Under the pieces are notes generated by a model. The model saw only the letters and a list, made by a program, of their open reading frames with translations. It did no database searches and had not been told where the DNA came from. Positions 1-12,124 of a stretch of 64,000 nucleotides of DNA are shown piece by piece (the stretch's first letter is position 1; every line of letters begins with the position of its first letter). The stretch is from Ischnura elegans (taxonomy: Eukaryota; Arthropoda; Insecta; Odonata; Coenagrionidae), in contig NC_060249.1 of the NCBI RefSeq assembly GCF_921293095.1, positions 80,177,907 to 80,241,906 on the forward strand, read 5' to 3'. The position numbers and the translations under genes were made by a program.

Positions 1-245
1 TCTCACCCTATCCATTCATTTTATCTTAAAGCACTGGCTGCCATCACCAGATCTTGAAGGCTTCTTTTATTTTCTGTTTAGCTTTTCCAAAGCTCCATGT
101 TTTTGACCGATAGAGTGCCACTGCCCAGACGTATGTTCTCCCTTTTTTCCTTATCTCCATTCTAATGCTCTAGGAGCAGAGTAGAATCCTTTGTGCCATG
201 AATGTCGTTTTAGCTTGGGCCATATGATGTTTCATTTCCACTATG
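1..245 (-). mobile_element. LINE reverse-transcriptase C-terminal fragment
   Basis: On the minus strand an interrupted reading resembles the end of a non-LTR retrotransposon reverse transcriptase: MAQAKTTFMAQRILLC, then a YVWAVALYRSKTWSFGKA stretch (family form YVWSVALYGSETWTLGK), then EAFKIW. Several stops interrupt it and it continues past the left edge. It is a dead fragment of a Jockey/RTE-like element; the exact clade cannot be settled by eye. Confidence 0.6.
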
Positions 246-313
246 CTCATCAACTATGATAGTGAGTGCTAAAGAAATTTTTATATCTCAAGGCCAGTTT
301 ATAGAAAATATTA

Positions 314-879
314 CAGTGGAACCTCGTTAAAGCGAGTACGGGCTATAGCGAGACCCCCGCTATTACGAGAGATAGCCGATGCACCGTCAATTGATCCTAT
401 AAAAAGCATGTTAAAAATTTCGTTTTTACGAGGCCCTTTTGGTGTTGGCTCTCGCCATAGCGAGGGTTTCACCGCCGGAAAAACTTACACCAAGACTCCT
501 TAATCTCTGTAATTGCTAGCGATCTGCTAGAAATGAAGTTAATGGAGTAATCAGTCTCAAATTTATGTGGTAAACTGTCGTTTGATAAATGTAGTTAATT
601 TTGGTGAAAATATTGCGGCATTAGCATTCGCGAATGCTTGATCTTCTTTTGTTTACCATACCATATAGCATACCCGCACGTCCATGAGTTGCATGAATAG
701 AAAGCATTTGATGGAACAGACCATGGCCAAAAAAACACCAAACAAGTCTAAGCGAGAAAATAAAGGAGTAATATGAGGTATATTGGCTATTATTTACACC
801 ACCTCCGGTAAAGCGACAATTCGCTATAGCGAGTGTTTATTGGTGCACCGTGGGGTGTCGTTTTATCGAGGTTGCACTG
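314..879 (+). mobile_element. Short pogo-like MITE (copy A)
   Basis: Terminal inverted repeats begin CAGTGGAACCTCG and end CGAGGTTGCACTG, flanked by TA on both sides as in the pogo/Tigger branch of Tc1/mariner. Related copies lie at 54178-54760 and 60798-62671. Compared with the latter, copy A lacks about 1.3 kb; the join sits near 779. The start of a transposase reading (MAKKTPNKSKRENK, near 724) survives just before the join. Non-autonomous. Confidence 0.8.
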
Positions 880-2890
880 TAGCTATAAATAAGTTGTACA
901 GAGGATTCAGCCTGAAATTCCAGTGTCTGCATGACAATGGTGGCATTCATAAAAAAATTCCGTGGAAGTTGGTGACGTTAGCATAAAAATTGGTGCGGAG
1001 TTTGGTCGATTTTAAATACACTGAAAAATTAGCATGAAACTATGGAACGTACTGTGTCATATTCAATTGTTTTTTGTGCTTTGCAACTATGTTTTGTTAG
1101 TTCTAACCATGAATCATGGAAGAAGACTCCTCAGAATGAAAAATAATGTTGACTTAATATGGAATTGAGAATTAAAATCCAGAAAAGAAATCAATGCAGT
1201 GAAGAAACAATTGCGTATGAGCACTTTCCACCCCATTTCTCTTCTCTCAGTTGTACCTTGAAAATGATGTAGTAACATCGAAACTCGAGTCGAATTAAAT
1301 TTTATTTTTGTGGAAAATTGCAAGTCAGTGTTTCATTATGAATCAATTCCACTCCATCTCGCTTGATTCTTCGAATTTTATAAGAAACAATTCCATTTCA
1401 ATACCTTATTTTCAGCAGTTTGCTTTAATACTTCCACATAAGAATGAGAGTTTTCCTTCTATTTTACCCACAATTTTATTTATCATGTCTAGTGACATGG
1501 TTTAGCCATCGGGTCCTCTCTCGAGTAAGTGCTCCAAAGTGTCTTTTCATCTCATATTCTTCAGTATGCCTATGTTTACCCTAATCATTCATTTAATCTT
1601 AAATGGTGTTTGCTTTTGTATTCTAAAAACTCAAAGTTATACTTCAAAAAGGAATTTTCCCTTAAAATTTATCTTCCTTTTTTAAGGTACCAGTGGGTAC
1701 TTTTTTCAATTCCCTCATATTCTGCATCCAAAACTTTCTCCTACAAACCCATAAAACTCCCCTATCCCAAACTCTATGATCTCAGTACATACAATGGATG
1801 AATCTGGTCGAATATTTTTTTATAAAGGCTTCTCAACCTATTGAACACATAATGTAAGGTAAATTGCCAAGCAAAAATAGTTCAATATGTTTATACTAAA
1901 CTATTCCACCAGAATAAATTTTAAGCAACTTATTGCCTTCTGGGTAATTTTAAATTATACAAATCTGAAATAAATAACTGATTTTTTTTAAATATACATA
2001 TAGCGTTTCAAGTCAATTTGATAGCCACCCACTAAAACCTCAAAAGTAGTACGTATTATATTTTTTGTGAGAAGCAATAGGATTAAAATGCAGTTTTACT
2101 GAGGCAATACAACAAAAGGTAAGTAGTATATGAAGAATCAATGAAGACTATACTTCTAGACACTCCTCAACCAGTCACCTATTTTGATAATGCATCATTT
2201 AGATCATGTGGTATATTTCGATCCTGCCACATTCATGGAGGTAAAATTTATATTAAATGCAATGCGGAAAAATTCTTCTAAACTAGGAATCAAACCACAT
2301 ACCTTTGGCTTTCCTGACAAGTACAGTAACACCTAGCAACATGATCCTCAGATAATTATCAAGGAAACTAGATAGTGTAGTAGTCTGCACAGTGGTCCAG
2401 AAAGCTAAAGGTCTATGAATCGAATTCCAGTCAAGGGGAATTCTATCTCATGGCAATTAACGTGGATTAAGATTTTCTGCTTTCAGTACACTATGTATAC
2501 CAAAGGGCTACATTATTTCAATCCTTCTCCAGAAAGTACTGATGATTACAAAAAAAATTTATGATAGACTTTATGGCTTTAGGGAAAGTCTCAAAAATAT
2601 TACTATCAACAGAGATAAGTCATTGAATGAGTTGATTTTTGAGTCAATCGAGTTTCTAGTAAATTTTTTAATTTGTAAAAAGCTGATTTCTACAGCTCAG
2701 AGAAATGACATTTTTTATGCATTTAATATTTTGGGCAAGAAAATTCTGAGCAATGTGGCGAAAAATTCTATTTTTTTAAAGTCCCATTTCTTAAGATTCC
2801 ATCTCTAGATAAAACGCAAACAGTACAGTAATACCTTACACGAGAAAAAGCTTTAAGGAAATCAAATAAATAGAAACATCAACAGTCATC
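880..2890. other. No gene recognised
   Basis: AT-rich sequence with only short open frames lacking family resemblance or splice context. It would lie in an intron of DPAGT1 if the missing 3' exons are beyond the left edge, or in intergenic DNA. I see no repeat with clear ends. Confidence 0.5.
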
Positions 2891-2898
2891 AATCCTAA

Positions 2899-3018
2899 AG
2901 GCCATTTTACATAGGGCATGTACTTGCACAATCTGACCTACGTACAAAGGCGCAATCAATTTGCGTCGTGTAAAGCTGTGAATTGATAGAATGCATGCAA
3001 GATGGCAAAATAGACCCT
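2899..3018 (+). mobile_element. Truncated PIF/Harbinger-like MITE
   Basis: After a TAA the sequence reads AGGCCATTTTACATAGGGCA and then tracks, in the same order, the reverse complement of the full MITE at 41275-41498 (TACTTGCACAATCTGAC, CAAAGGCGCAATCAA, GTGTAAAGC, TGAATTG). The copy stops near its middle, so only one terminus remains. Confidence 0.6.
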
Positions 3019-3074
3019 GCTCTTATTCCGAGCTCCAAATTTAAGTTCTAATAAATTGCCTCCTAACTTCTAAG

Positions 3075-3490
3075 ATTTTCAGTTGTAAGATGACTACTCT
3101 TTATGAGGAATGCCCTCTTTGCTTGTGCTATTCCACTCACTAATTCTTTATTGCTTCATGTATCATTGGTCACTCCCCTACCCTAGTAGCAGAACTCATT
3201 CACCTCCTCAAGTTTATGGCTTCCTCGTTTCAAGTTTGTGCTTCTTCTCACTGCAGACCAATACTTTTGTCTTCTTTCCATTGATTTTGAACTTATATCA
3301 TATCATTATGTTTTCCATAGTTAATAGAATTTTCTTCAGTTTTCTGTCTGAGCTATTTCATTGGCGAATTGCAACATACTAACTTTTTCACCATGGATTT
3401 TCACTCCAGGCATTTTCTCTTCCATTTCTCTGATAGCTTTCTCAACGAACTATTGAAAACTACAGGAGAAAGAGCACAACCATAACTCAC
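3075..3490 (-). mobile_element. LINE reverse-transcriptase fragment
   Basis: Minus-strand reading with stops. It has GCALSPVVFN near 3470 (the post-catalytic motif usually read as GC-LSP-LFN), then SLRKLSEKWKRKC, and further on KLEEVNEFCY followed by GVTNDT, NKELVSGIAQAKRAF near 3125. These are the order and spacing of reverse-transcriptase motifs in non-LTR elements of the same kind as the fragment at 1-245. Both pieces contain the AQAK segment, so they are probably separate copies. Confidence 0.6.
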
Positions 3491-3899
3491 TGCTTTCTTT
3501 ATTGCTGCTTTTTTAGAACTGGATTCAGTTTTAAGCACAGCTACTTGGTTTTTATATGAATTGTGGATAGTTATAGAATATTTAAATTGATCAAGAAAAC
3601 AAGCAGTAGTAATTCTTTAAAGGCAAAAGATTATTGCCCAGTTAAATGATTTTCCTAATTGGAGAGATGAGTATGATACCATCGACATGAAATCTTTGCT
3701 AATATATAACAGTCACTGCATTTTATCTGTCTAGCTTATCTAAATTGACATAAATAGGAAATTCTAAGTTTTACATGTCGCAATTAATTGAATAAATTAT
3801 TTTGAAAAAAAAAAAGTCACAACAAAAGAATTCTTGCCAAGTTCATAGTCTGATGCAACTTTTAAAACCAAGAAATGTGCAGGGGTTATGTAATAAATC

Positions 3900-4780
3900 A
3901 AATAATAATAATGGCAAAAACACAAACTGTTGGAGGGTGTCGCCAGCGGCGAGTTGGGGGAACTAGAATGACTCGTCTGCTCAGCGAGAGGTAAGGGGGG
4001 CCTGCGAAAGCATGAGAGGGTAGGGGCCGTGGTGGGGATGGAGAGCATTCTCTGGGTGTCTGAGAACTCTGCGACTCTGCCTTCCTAGCAGCGAGGCACT
4101 GGAGAGAATATGGACAAGAACAAGGTAGGAGCGTGTAAGATTATGATATTTTATGAAGTCTCTCTTTCTAGGAAAAAAACCTGGGAGCTAAGTGATTTGT
4201 GCAATTAAAGTTTCTAGGCTGTCTCGTCCTGTTTGGGTCAAAAACTAATAACACAGGCCAACATTTTTACAGTTCTACCATGTTCTTCAAGTTCTGTTGA
4301 TCGAGTACCATATATTTTTGTGTGCTGAATCTGAGAACTGTCTTATTTTTACTAGATTGAGTCAGAACTTTTTTTAAATTCACCTTCTTTCAATTTCTAA
4401 ATTGTCATATATGGAAGAAAATCAAAAATATAATACGCACAATTATATGTGTAATAACTCATAAAATACAAAGTAATGTGCACATACCTAATTTTTCTAA
4501 TTACGTATTGCATATAATCCTTATTATTTTCCTCATTGGATATACCAGTGACAGATTAAATTGCTCGTACACAAATACAAGCAAAATTATGCTGTGGTAG
4601 AGAAAATTTCTCATCACTTTTTGGGTGCAGTCTAATATGAAATATTAGAATATGACTCATGATTCATTGATTAATCGAAAAATAAAAGTGACAGAGCCAT
4701 GATAAAAAACATTAAATTATGTCCGAAATGCGTCATATTTGAACTCATTCTTTTTTACATTTGGTGCGCTATTCTTGAAA
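3900..4780. other. G-rich island then AT-rich sequence, no gene
   Basis: A G-rich stretch around 3940-4100 stands out from the AT-rich surroundings. It gives minus-strand open frames of low complexity only. From 4140 to 4780 the sequence is AT-rich and featureless. Confidence 0.4.
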
Positions 4781-4784
4781 TCAT

Positions 4785-5065
4785 ATGGAGGTAAAACACT
4801 AATTGAGGAAATTTATTGGTTGAAACTTGAGAGAGCAATGATCTGGGGTTCCAGAGGCTTGTCGAGGGGGTGTGGGGGGGTTGCAGAGGGGAAGGAAATG
4901 TTAGAGGAGTGGACTGAGGACTGATGGGTGGGGGAGAGTGGATTTTGGGAAATTTGGGACTTAGTTACTATTCTGTGGTGCTGAGGTTCCCCTGATGGTA
5001 GTTCCATCTCTTGGCAAAGATTCACACTATGTGCCAGTCGTGCTAAGCCTTAAGAGAATACTGCT
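4785..5065 (+). repeat. G-rich repeat shared with the pogo-like element at 40.4 kb
   Basis: The block with GGGAAAT, a gap, then a pyrimidine stretch, GGGAAGATTCA-type sequence and CACTATGTGCCAGTCGT parallels 40540-40645 (GGGAAATGCGC ... GGGGAAGATTCAAACTATGT ... CTGTCGTTATTAGCC). The latter lies inside the pogo-like element 37811-40864, so this is probably a truncated relative of that element. Ends are not defined. Confidence 0.4.
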
Positions 5066-5069
5066 ATCC

Positions 5070-6130
5070 TTCATTTTATCCACATACCATGATTTTTTGT
5101 GGTGTAACATGATATTATTTTTAGGACTAAATGCAATATGTGAAATTACATACTACATTTTTTGCAGCAAAGTACAAAAATAGTATTTACGTAACATTCC
5201 TCCTTCATGAATTGTATTTACATAGTTAGCCTTGTGAAAAACATGAAGAATTTCCAATCTAATTCCAAATTGATTGATCCCCCATCTTTTTGACGCTAAA
5301 AGGATAAGCAAACCAAACGGGAAACTGCAATCATTTAACCCGAAGGGCATATTTTCAGCCCAATGGATAAAAAAATAAGAGATGAATATTTCTACCTCAA
5401 CTGCACTTTATGATGACACCAGATTTATTATGTTAAAAGGCATATTCTTTAAAGTCCATTCATTCATGCATAGTCCCTATACTTCAAGCTACTGCTGGTC
5501 TCACCTTTCTACATATACACCAAATAATATGAAATAAACTCTAGAGAATCTAGTGAATGAACAACTTCAAAGGGTTAACCTATTGGTTAAGGGTTAATCG
5601 CAAGCCGCCCTCACGACAGCTATGGCTATTTCAGTCAAACATCCCTATCCGACATATTAGTCTCCAATCCATTTATTTTTATTATCTCCAATCCATTTAT
5701 TTAAATTTGCTAAAAGCTTTGCTATCTACTGAAACTTTCAAACAATTGTAAAATGGTCAACAATTTCAGTTCCTAGCCTCAATGATTTTCAAACTTCCCA
5801 AACATTAACTTCAAGATCCCTCTTTAGTACAGGTGATTACACACTAATATTTTTCTGCAATTACAAAAAACATGGATATACATACAAAACTTACTAGGAA
5901 ATTAAGTTTCAAAACTGCTATTAGTGAAACAATTTCCAAATTGGCACCAGATTCTTTTAGGATCTGCTAAAACATGGAAAATGATGATGTTTTTAACACA
6001 AAATTAAAGTTTCGGACAATTCAGAATATCAAATTAAGCATTTACTGGAAATCAAACATTTAATTTTTCTTCAAGTTGATAGGAGTCTTATAAGCTATGA
6101 TAGCACAACTAACTGCACTTATCATCAAGG
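5070..6130. other. No gene recognised
   Basis: AT-rich sequence with short frames only. No splice-flanked coding stretch and no repeat ends are visible. Confidence 0.5.
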
Positions 6131-6134
6131 TCAT

Positions 6135-6375
6135 ACCCAGGATCAAAACTAGGGGGGGCAAGCCATGGTTGTTCAAGTTATAGGTAAGATTTAAGCATGG
6201 AAAAAGTGAATGAAACCATCATTTTAAGGGAACTGTAACAGCTCTTTATTAGTTTTTTAAATTATTCGCACGAAAAAAAAATATTTTCCTTAAAGACATT
6301 AGCAATTTTCTCTCCTGGGGGGGAGGTGGGGGGGGTAGATGTCCCATTCTGTCCCTCGCTGGGTACGTCCATGCT
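6135..6375. mobile_element. Possible short hAT-like MITE
   Basis: Left side has CATACCCAGGATCAAAACTA followed by a run of G, and the right side has G runs followed by CCTCGCTGGGTACGTCCATG. The two sides are imperfectly inverted (ACCCAG against CTGGGT), with C/G-rich inner arms typical of small hAT-type elements. I could not identify a convincing 8-bp target duplication. Confidence 0.3.
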
Positions 6376-6492
6376 TAATTTATAAAATCTACCCAGAATC
6401 CCAGGGCCAGATAACCCTGAAAGACCAATTATTACCAGTAGTTTTGATTGAGAGTACGAGTAACTACTGAAGAAAAAATGAAAGAAAATTAA

Positions 6493-7324
6493 CCCTTTCG
6501 AGACGGCGGGGTTTTCGTCTTAGCACAACTGCTGTACTGAGCCCCAAGAGACTCTTCTTTCTCGTGGTACGGAGCATTTTTGGAAGGCATTCGTTAAGAA
6601 GGGTCTAGCTGAACCTTTTTCGACCCCTCCATGCTGGGACTTCGCATTATCTCGGACTCCAAGAGTAGCTGTGCTCCCTCCTTTCCGGGTTAACGACCAT
6701 ACCAGCGGCATTGGCTCGCGGTCAACTTATGTATTGCTTATATGTATTTAGCAAATGGATAATTGTTGCCGGCACGTAAATTACAGACTGAATTGAATTC
6801 CTCATTTTTTTCTGAGCATTGTCAAATTTTAATCGAAGTTCTAAGGCCAATATTAACGCATTTAATGCAGCAACAATTTCCATGTTGATTTTTATACATA
6901 ACTCGAGATATAAATTAATATTTATCGTAGAATTTAGTTTAAAAATTGTAAACGCTGCTCAAAAGACAAATAATTCAATTCTTAGTTTATTTTTCTTGAG
7001 AAATGAACAAATATTTATTTCGAAACCTGACTGGATAAACCATTGTATGACCGCTGTCCCTTATCGCTAAGAGGGGTTATAAAAGAGGAGGGGTCCGGGT
7101 ACTTGCTCCCGGATTTCGAGGGTAAATCCTAAACCCCGCAGGGTTGGGTCCCGAGACAAAGACGACGTAAACCCGCAACCATCCTAAAAGGGGGAGAGCT
7201 AGAAAACATATATATGCGGCTTTCGTTTTCCTGTCTAGGAAAATATCACACGTAAATATACAGCCGTCGTCTCCCGGGTCAGGAAATGTCCACACGTATA
7301 TATACGTGTATAGTAGGGAAAAGG
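6493..7324. mobile_element. piggyBac-type MITE with TTAA target sites
   Basis: Flanked by TTAA at 6489-6492 and 7325-7328. The left end reads CCCTTTCGAGACGG and the right end GTAGGGAAAAGG, so both termini start with C/T-rich CCCTTT-like sequence as in piggyBac elements. It is 832 bp with no transposase. Two GC-rich arms (about 6500-6720 and 7077-7320) enclose an AT-rich centre. Confidence 0.55.
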
Positions 7325-7548
7325 TTAAATTGCAGCTTCTGAGAACAACCATAGCAAACATTGGTAACCTATTTCCCTAATATTCAAAAATATATTTGAT
7401 CAAAAAATGATTAGCCTATACTTAAATCCATTCAAAATGAAGCATTCTAAAGCTCAACGATTAAGTAAAACATTCTGCTGCATTGACTGCATAAATTAAT
7501 ACTCCTAAAGAGTACTTGACAAGCAAAAAGAGGGTCTTAGTCACTCAC

Positions 7549-10500
7549 CAATTGTACTTCAACAATGCCAAAGACGTTCCCACGTAAGGTAGTATGAAGT
7601 AGAGAGAAAACTGATGAGCCTTCCATACTTCACCAAATAATTCAGAAATGTTGAATATTGCAATTGATAAAGCAATTATTATCGATTGGCCAACTTCCAA
7701 GCCATTTATTCCAGCCAAAATGTTGATTGCATTAGTGCAAAACACAGCTAACATTCCCATGTAAACGTAGTAGAATATGCCTGCATAGAAAAAATGAAGT
7801 AGTATAAGTTCTTATATAAAAGTGAAACAACCTGAAAATTTCCAGTAAGTTATAATTTATCAATATAAAGAATTCTTCCAGATTCAGCCTGTAACAACTC
7901 TGTAGAGCCTTAAAGGTTTTATTTTTATTTTATTCCCAAACCTCCGAATACAGCTCTCATTGGCCATTTTAAATCGGGGTGTTCAACAAATTTAACAATG
8001 AAACGTACACGAACAACCATGCCCTGGATAAGGGAAACTTACCCAGGCGGGACTCGAACCCGCGCCCTAATAATACAGTTTTGTGTGAACTTAAATGGAG
8101 ACTTGAACAATCAAGTTTTCAAGGATTAAAAAATATACAAAATCAGGAATTAATCAAAAAAGAACTAATATCTACCTATCTATCTAAATGATGGAATGTT
8201 TTTACCATAGAAAACAGAAATATATATTTTTTACTTGAATTGACACACTAAAAACTCTGAAAGACCAGTTATTACCAGTAGTTTTGATTGAGAGTAGGAA
8301 TAGCTACTGAAGATAAAATCAAAGAAAATTAAGTTGAAGGGTCCACTATCACTTAGGATCCGAAATAACCATTGGAAAATTTACTAAGGAGGGGGAAGGT
8401 TTCTTTTATCCAGCAATGAGGTAGTTAGGAATCCCAAACAAAATCCTGCTGTTTTCGATTACATTAAAAGAATTTTATTGTAATTTTGTGATGATCTAAA
8501 GCCACGAAAGTACCACATCATAAAAAAAGTAGTTAGGTATCTAAAGTTTGATTAAAATTTTCAATTAACCGGATGTTTTTATTAAATAATGAATCTTTTT
8601 AAGGGTAAAAATTTAGGTGTATTATTCACTCAAAACAATTTGTTACAGTAAATTTTTGGTCTTCAGTATGTCATAAATTTAAATTTTGTAGAAAATCTCT
8701 ATGTAGCTGAATATATTCATATCATAAGCAACAGTTTCATCCTCTTAACATCATCATGTCATAAAGGGGAAGGGTAGCATAATGATACCAGTCTTTCGTG
8801 GTAGACCATGCAACATCACTGAGTTGGAAATTCAAAACTATAGAGCCAAAAAATGCAGACAATCATCAATGTGCACTACATAGTAAACTCCAAATGGTAG
8901 CTCAAGAGGGAAGAATCATTTTGGTATTATGGAGAGGGAAAGCAGACTGAAAAACTACAGATACTAATGCGTGCATATAACTAAAAAAATTGCACGTAGG
9001 TTTCTCACTAACTTCACGAGTTCCTTTAACCAATGATATACGATGGAAATAGCAATGTGCATTAACAACAGGGATTCGAAACAAACGGGAATTAGGTAGA
9101 CAAGTAATGTCTGATGCTTTACCAGCGAACGATATGGGTGAAAATCTCATGGATTTCATTCCAGGTGAGGTTTTTCATTTCCCCTTCCAACACTTCGACG
9201 AGCGACTCATTACCTTCAGGAATCCAAGTACCAATTGCTCCACCATTGCCAGTTTATTTACATTTTTCCATGTTTTTTGTGATAACTTCTCCCAGCATCT
9301 CTTGATTGGTCAGCTGTAACTTCTGACTTGCAGAAAATGTTCCCACCTACTATTGATGTTGAAGCCGGTGTCTCTGTTCATATTATGACCAGAGAAAAGG
9401 GAACTATAGAATTTTATTCTGTGGCATGACTGTGCTGCCAAATGTTGATGGCCACTTTTACTATTCAAACCCAGTACCCATGAGATCTACGAAGAAGTTT
9501 CATGTCCTCCCAGCATATTATGAGGTTCTCATGGATGATGTGCTTAGCTATAGCAGATTTGTCAAATTGTCCCAGTCGGATGCGCCTATGATGTTCTTTT
9601 AATCTAGTTTCTATTGTTCTGCCAGTCTCCTCATACAATGAGTGGCTACATTAGAGTGTATGTCATACACTCAAGGTGTCCTCAGCCCAGTTGGGACTTT
9701 TGCTCCTAACAACTGATTTCTCAATTTTGAAAACGGAAAGTGTGGATGTCAAATCTCTTCACAATCATTCAGATTTTCTGGCATATGATCAAGAGAAATG
9801 GTAGTAAGTCCTTGGTTACAAGGCTGGAATCCACCTTCAGCCAAGTTGTACCCTTTGATCTGACAACCCTTCTCAGGGTCGTATCTATAGCCCTTTTACT
9901 GTGGCCATTCTCAAAGGAGGTTTTCTTCAGATAGGTAAAGAGAGATATGAAAAACCTCACCCAGAGTGAAAACTGAGATACCTTTGCCTAAAATAGGTAG
10001 ATATCATGCCACATGAAATGGACAAACTGTGAGGAATTAGATTTAAGGTAGGCGTAGTTAATTTTAGGGGAAAGATGAATATGGTGCAAATTCAAAAGGT
10101 TAAGTAATTTTGAGGTTCTCAAATTAAATAAAAATTGGATTCATGAATTTTAAAGAGAAAATATTATAAATTATTCGCTTACTATGAAATACAAATATAA
10201 GCGCTGTCATAAAATCTATGTCTTTCACCCAAGGCTCCATGAATCTACTGGAAGCATAAAGTAAAATCAAGGTTTGGAACATAACCACCCGAGCAGTAAT
10301 CAAAGAACAGTCAACTGAGTGGAATAAATGAACTTATTATACAAATTTAACTTTTTAATGATGATATAATAAAAAGTATACTACTGACCCAAATGAACAG
10401 AATATCCAACCCAGGGACGAAAAGGCTTTGGAATGATAACAGAGGTTGAGTTGAAGTTAACGTAATAAACCATTAACAAGGGTAAGGAAGCAATCGTGGG

Positions 10501-11237
10501 CAGAAGAAGTTTATGCCTCCATCGTAAATCGAGCACATCATCAGCGAAGCCTAGAAGAAGCATGCAGCAAATGGAGAGGAGAGCAGCAACCATTTCAACA
10601 AACTGTGAAAACAAGAGAAATTTTTCTTTACTTGCACATCAGAAAGACAGACTCTCATCACTCAAGCAAAAGGTACAAAAAGGAGGTACTAATAAGAAGA
10701 CATAGTCATTGAAAGCCAAAATATTTGCGAACTTCAACCAAGTCTCACCTCATCATGAGGAAATGATGAATTCTCGATTATGTGACGACCAAATGGTACA
10801 GGAATAAACAGGAATAATATAATTAAAAATATACATCCCGATACAACCCCAATTGCTTCAGGTCTGAAAAAATAACGAAGAAAATTAGGAAAGACCGTTC
10901 CTTAAAGGTCCTTAACAGACAAGGTGCCACCCCATTAATTCAATTATTATCTTTGCATCTGTATCATAAAAAGTAACCCGATTCATAGATCCTCGGGTTT
11001 TAAAATCTCTTGAAGATATAACACCACAAAACCGCTAACGTCGACAGGGTCATATTGACTAGCAACTAAGAAGAGTACATACATTTTCTCCTTGCTTTGC
11101 TTGTTTAGGTCGACGCCAAAAAGGTTTGCTTTTACAAACATTTCCTTCAATTTTGGCTTTTGAATTACTTTTTCGGTAACAAAGTACGAAATAACAGACA
11201 TAATGGCAGAAACAAATACAGGAAACCACTTAGACAT
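7549..11237 (-). CDS. DPAGT1: UDP-GlcNAc:dolichyl-phosphate GlcNAc-1-P transferase, 5' exons
   Basis: Exons on the minus strand: 11237-11083, 10863-10749, 10602-10389, 7780-7549; all junctions are GT-AG and in phase. They give about 238 residues, against just over 400 in animal orthologues. Recognisable blocks are [10 protein letters not shown] with a following membrane helix, [19 protein letters not shown] carrying the Mg-binding Asp pair, [31 protein letters not shown], and [18 protein letters not shown]. The enzyme transfers GlcNAc-1-phosphate from UDP-GlcNAc to dolichyl phosphate in the ER membrane, the first step of lipid-linked oligosaccharide synthesis and the tunicamycin target. The ATG at 11237 is chosen because it is followed by a hydrophobic N-terminal helix and keeps the family spacing. 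The next block (PSRVFVGDTFCYFAG in relatives) was not found in the remaining 7.5 kb, so the 3' part lies off the window or was missed. No inactivating change is seen. Confidence 0.93.
7940..8072 (-). mobile_element. tRNA-derived SINE (short copy)
   Basis: Minus strand: a tRNA-like T arm with B box (GGGTTCGAGTCCCGCC), then TGGGTAAGTTTCCCTTATCC, AGGGCATGGTTGTTCGTG, and a tail ending AGAGCTGTATTCGGAG. The same body follows the tRNA-like head at 27654-27835. The 5' tRNA half is missing. It lies just upstream (in plus coordinates) of DPAGT1 exon 4, inside an intron. Confidence 0.6.
8080..9320. other. DPAGT1 intron, mostly unassigned
   Basis: No exon found. The short piece at 8260-8340 (AAAGACCAGTTATTACCAGT, TTTTGATTGAGAGTA) repeats 6420-6490 closely, so an unnamed dispersed repeat is present at both places. 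Overlapping open frames at 8902-9319 show no family resemblance. Confidence 0.4.
9330..9960 (-). mobile_element. Penelope-like GIY-YIG endonuclease relic
   Basis: On the minus strand, near 9640-9480, an interrupted reading gives [19 protein letters not shown], then [14 protein letters not shown]. This follows the GIY-YIG endonuclease pattern of Penelope-like retroelements ([12 protein letters not shown], then AVAEH-like). Stops and breaks are many and no reverse transcriptase is recognised. It lies in a DPAGT1 intron. Confidence 0.5.
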
Positions 11238-12124
11238 CTTCCTTGTAATAAATAATTACCGGCGGGGATTGAAAAAGAAATTAAACACTATCTCATTCAG
11301 AATCTATCCATTCAAATGAATACGTCATCAACGCCACAAAATCACGAAATAACAGCACAAACTTCACTGCTGACATGGTAAAGGCATGGTTAAAGTCCAC
11401 TTTGTTTACATCATTTAGAGAGGCGGATTTCGTATCTCAATTGTCATAAAAATTTGTCATTGGGTAGCGAATAATACATTAAATACGAATAATTTTGACT
11501 TTTAGCAGAAAATTCTTATAAAAAGTTTTAAAAATAAATTCACCACATTTACAAAACTTTTTTTGACGAATCACGCGCAAAATTTGTAACGTCGAATATT
11601 GTATAATGCCTCATTCAACTACGATTATCGTAACTAGCGGTTTGAACCCAAGTCCGTGCTCGTAGTTCTGAACATACACTACTTCGAGGATTTAGCGCTA
11701 TGAAACCAGAAGAGGAACACGAAAAGTTCGAGGAGCCATGGAAGCTTCCATTTTGAAGAATGACTCATGGAGTTGCCCCAGAGAGGAATAATCTGAACGA
11801 AGAAGAAGTATACGTTAAATAATATATGAACAAAGTAATATCTTAACCGTATTTACCGCAACAGCTTTGCTAAGCGTCAGTCACTTTAGCTTTCAGCACT
11901 GGAGGGCAGCACAGGTTTCATCGTCGTCGTAAGAATCCCTCCAACTACTTACGATCGCTGTTACGATAGTAGTGTGAACGAAGTATCATCGCTCTCCGTC
12001 CTTCAGTTGTTATATCGCGTGATTGGTTGTTCTCCATCTGAATTTGAGCTCAATATATTTTACCGCGAAAGTTGCCTGATCCTTACCATCTGTACCTGAC
12101 CGACGGCGTCGGACTGAGGAGAGA
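11238..12124. promoter_or_regulatory. Shared DPAGT1 / H2A.X promoter interval
   Basis: The two start codons diverge across 887 bp. Near the H2A.X side there is an inverted CCAAT element (GCGTGATTGG, about 12016-12025), common in replication-independent histone promoters. No TATA box is convincing on either side. Bidirectional use is inference from the arrangement. Confidence 0.4.

Noticed and set aside
7077-7361. 94-codon minus-strand frame
   Set aside because: Falls within the right GC-rich arm of the TTAA element; composition artefact.
8902-9319. Overlapping frames near 9 kb as DPAGT1 exons
   Set aside because: None shows the missing DPAGT1 blocks such as GDTFCYF, and they lie between exons 3 and 4, which already join in phase.
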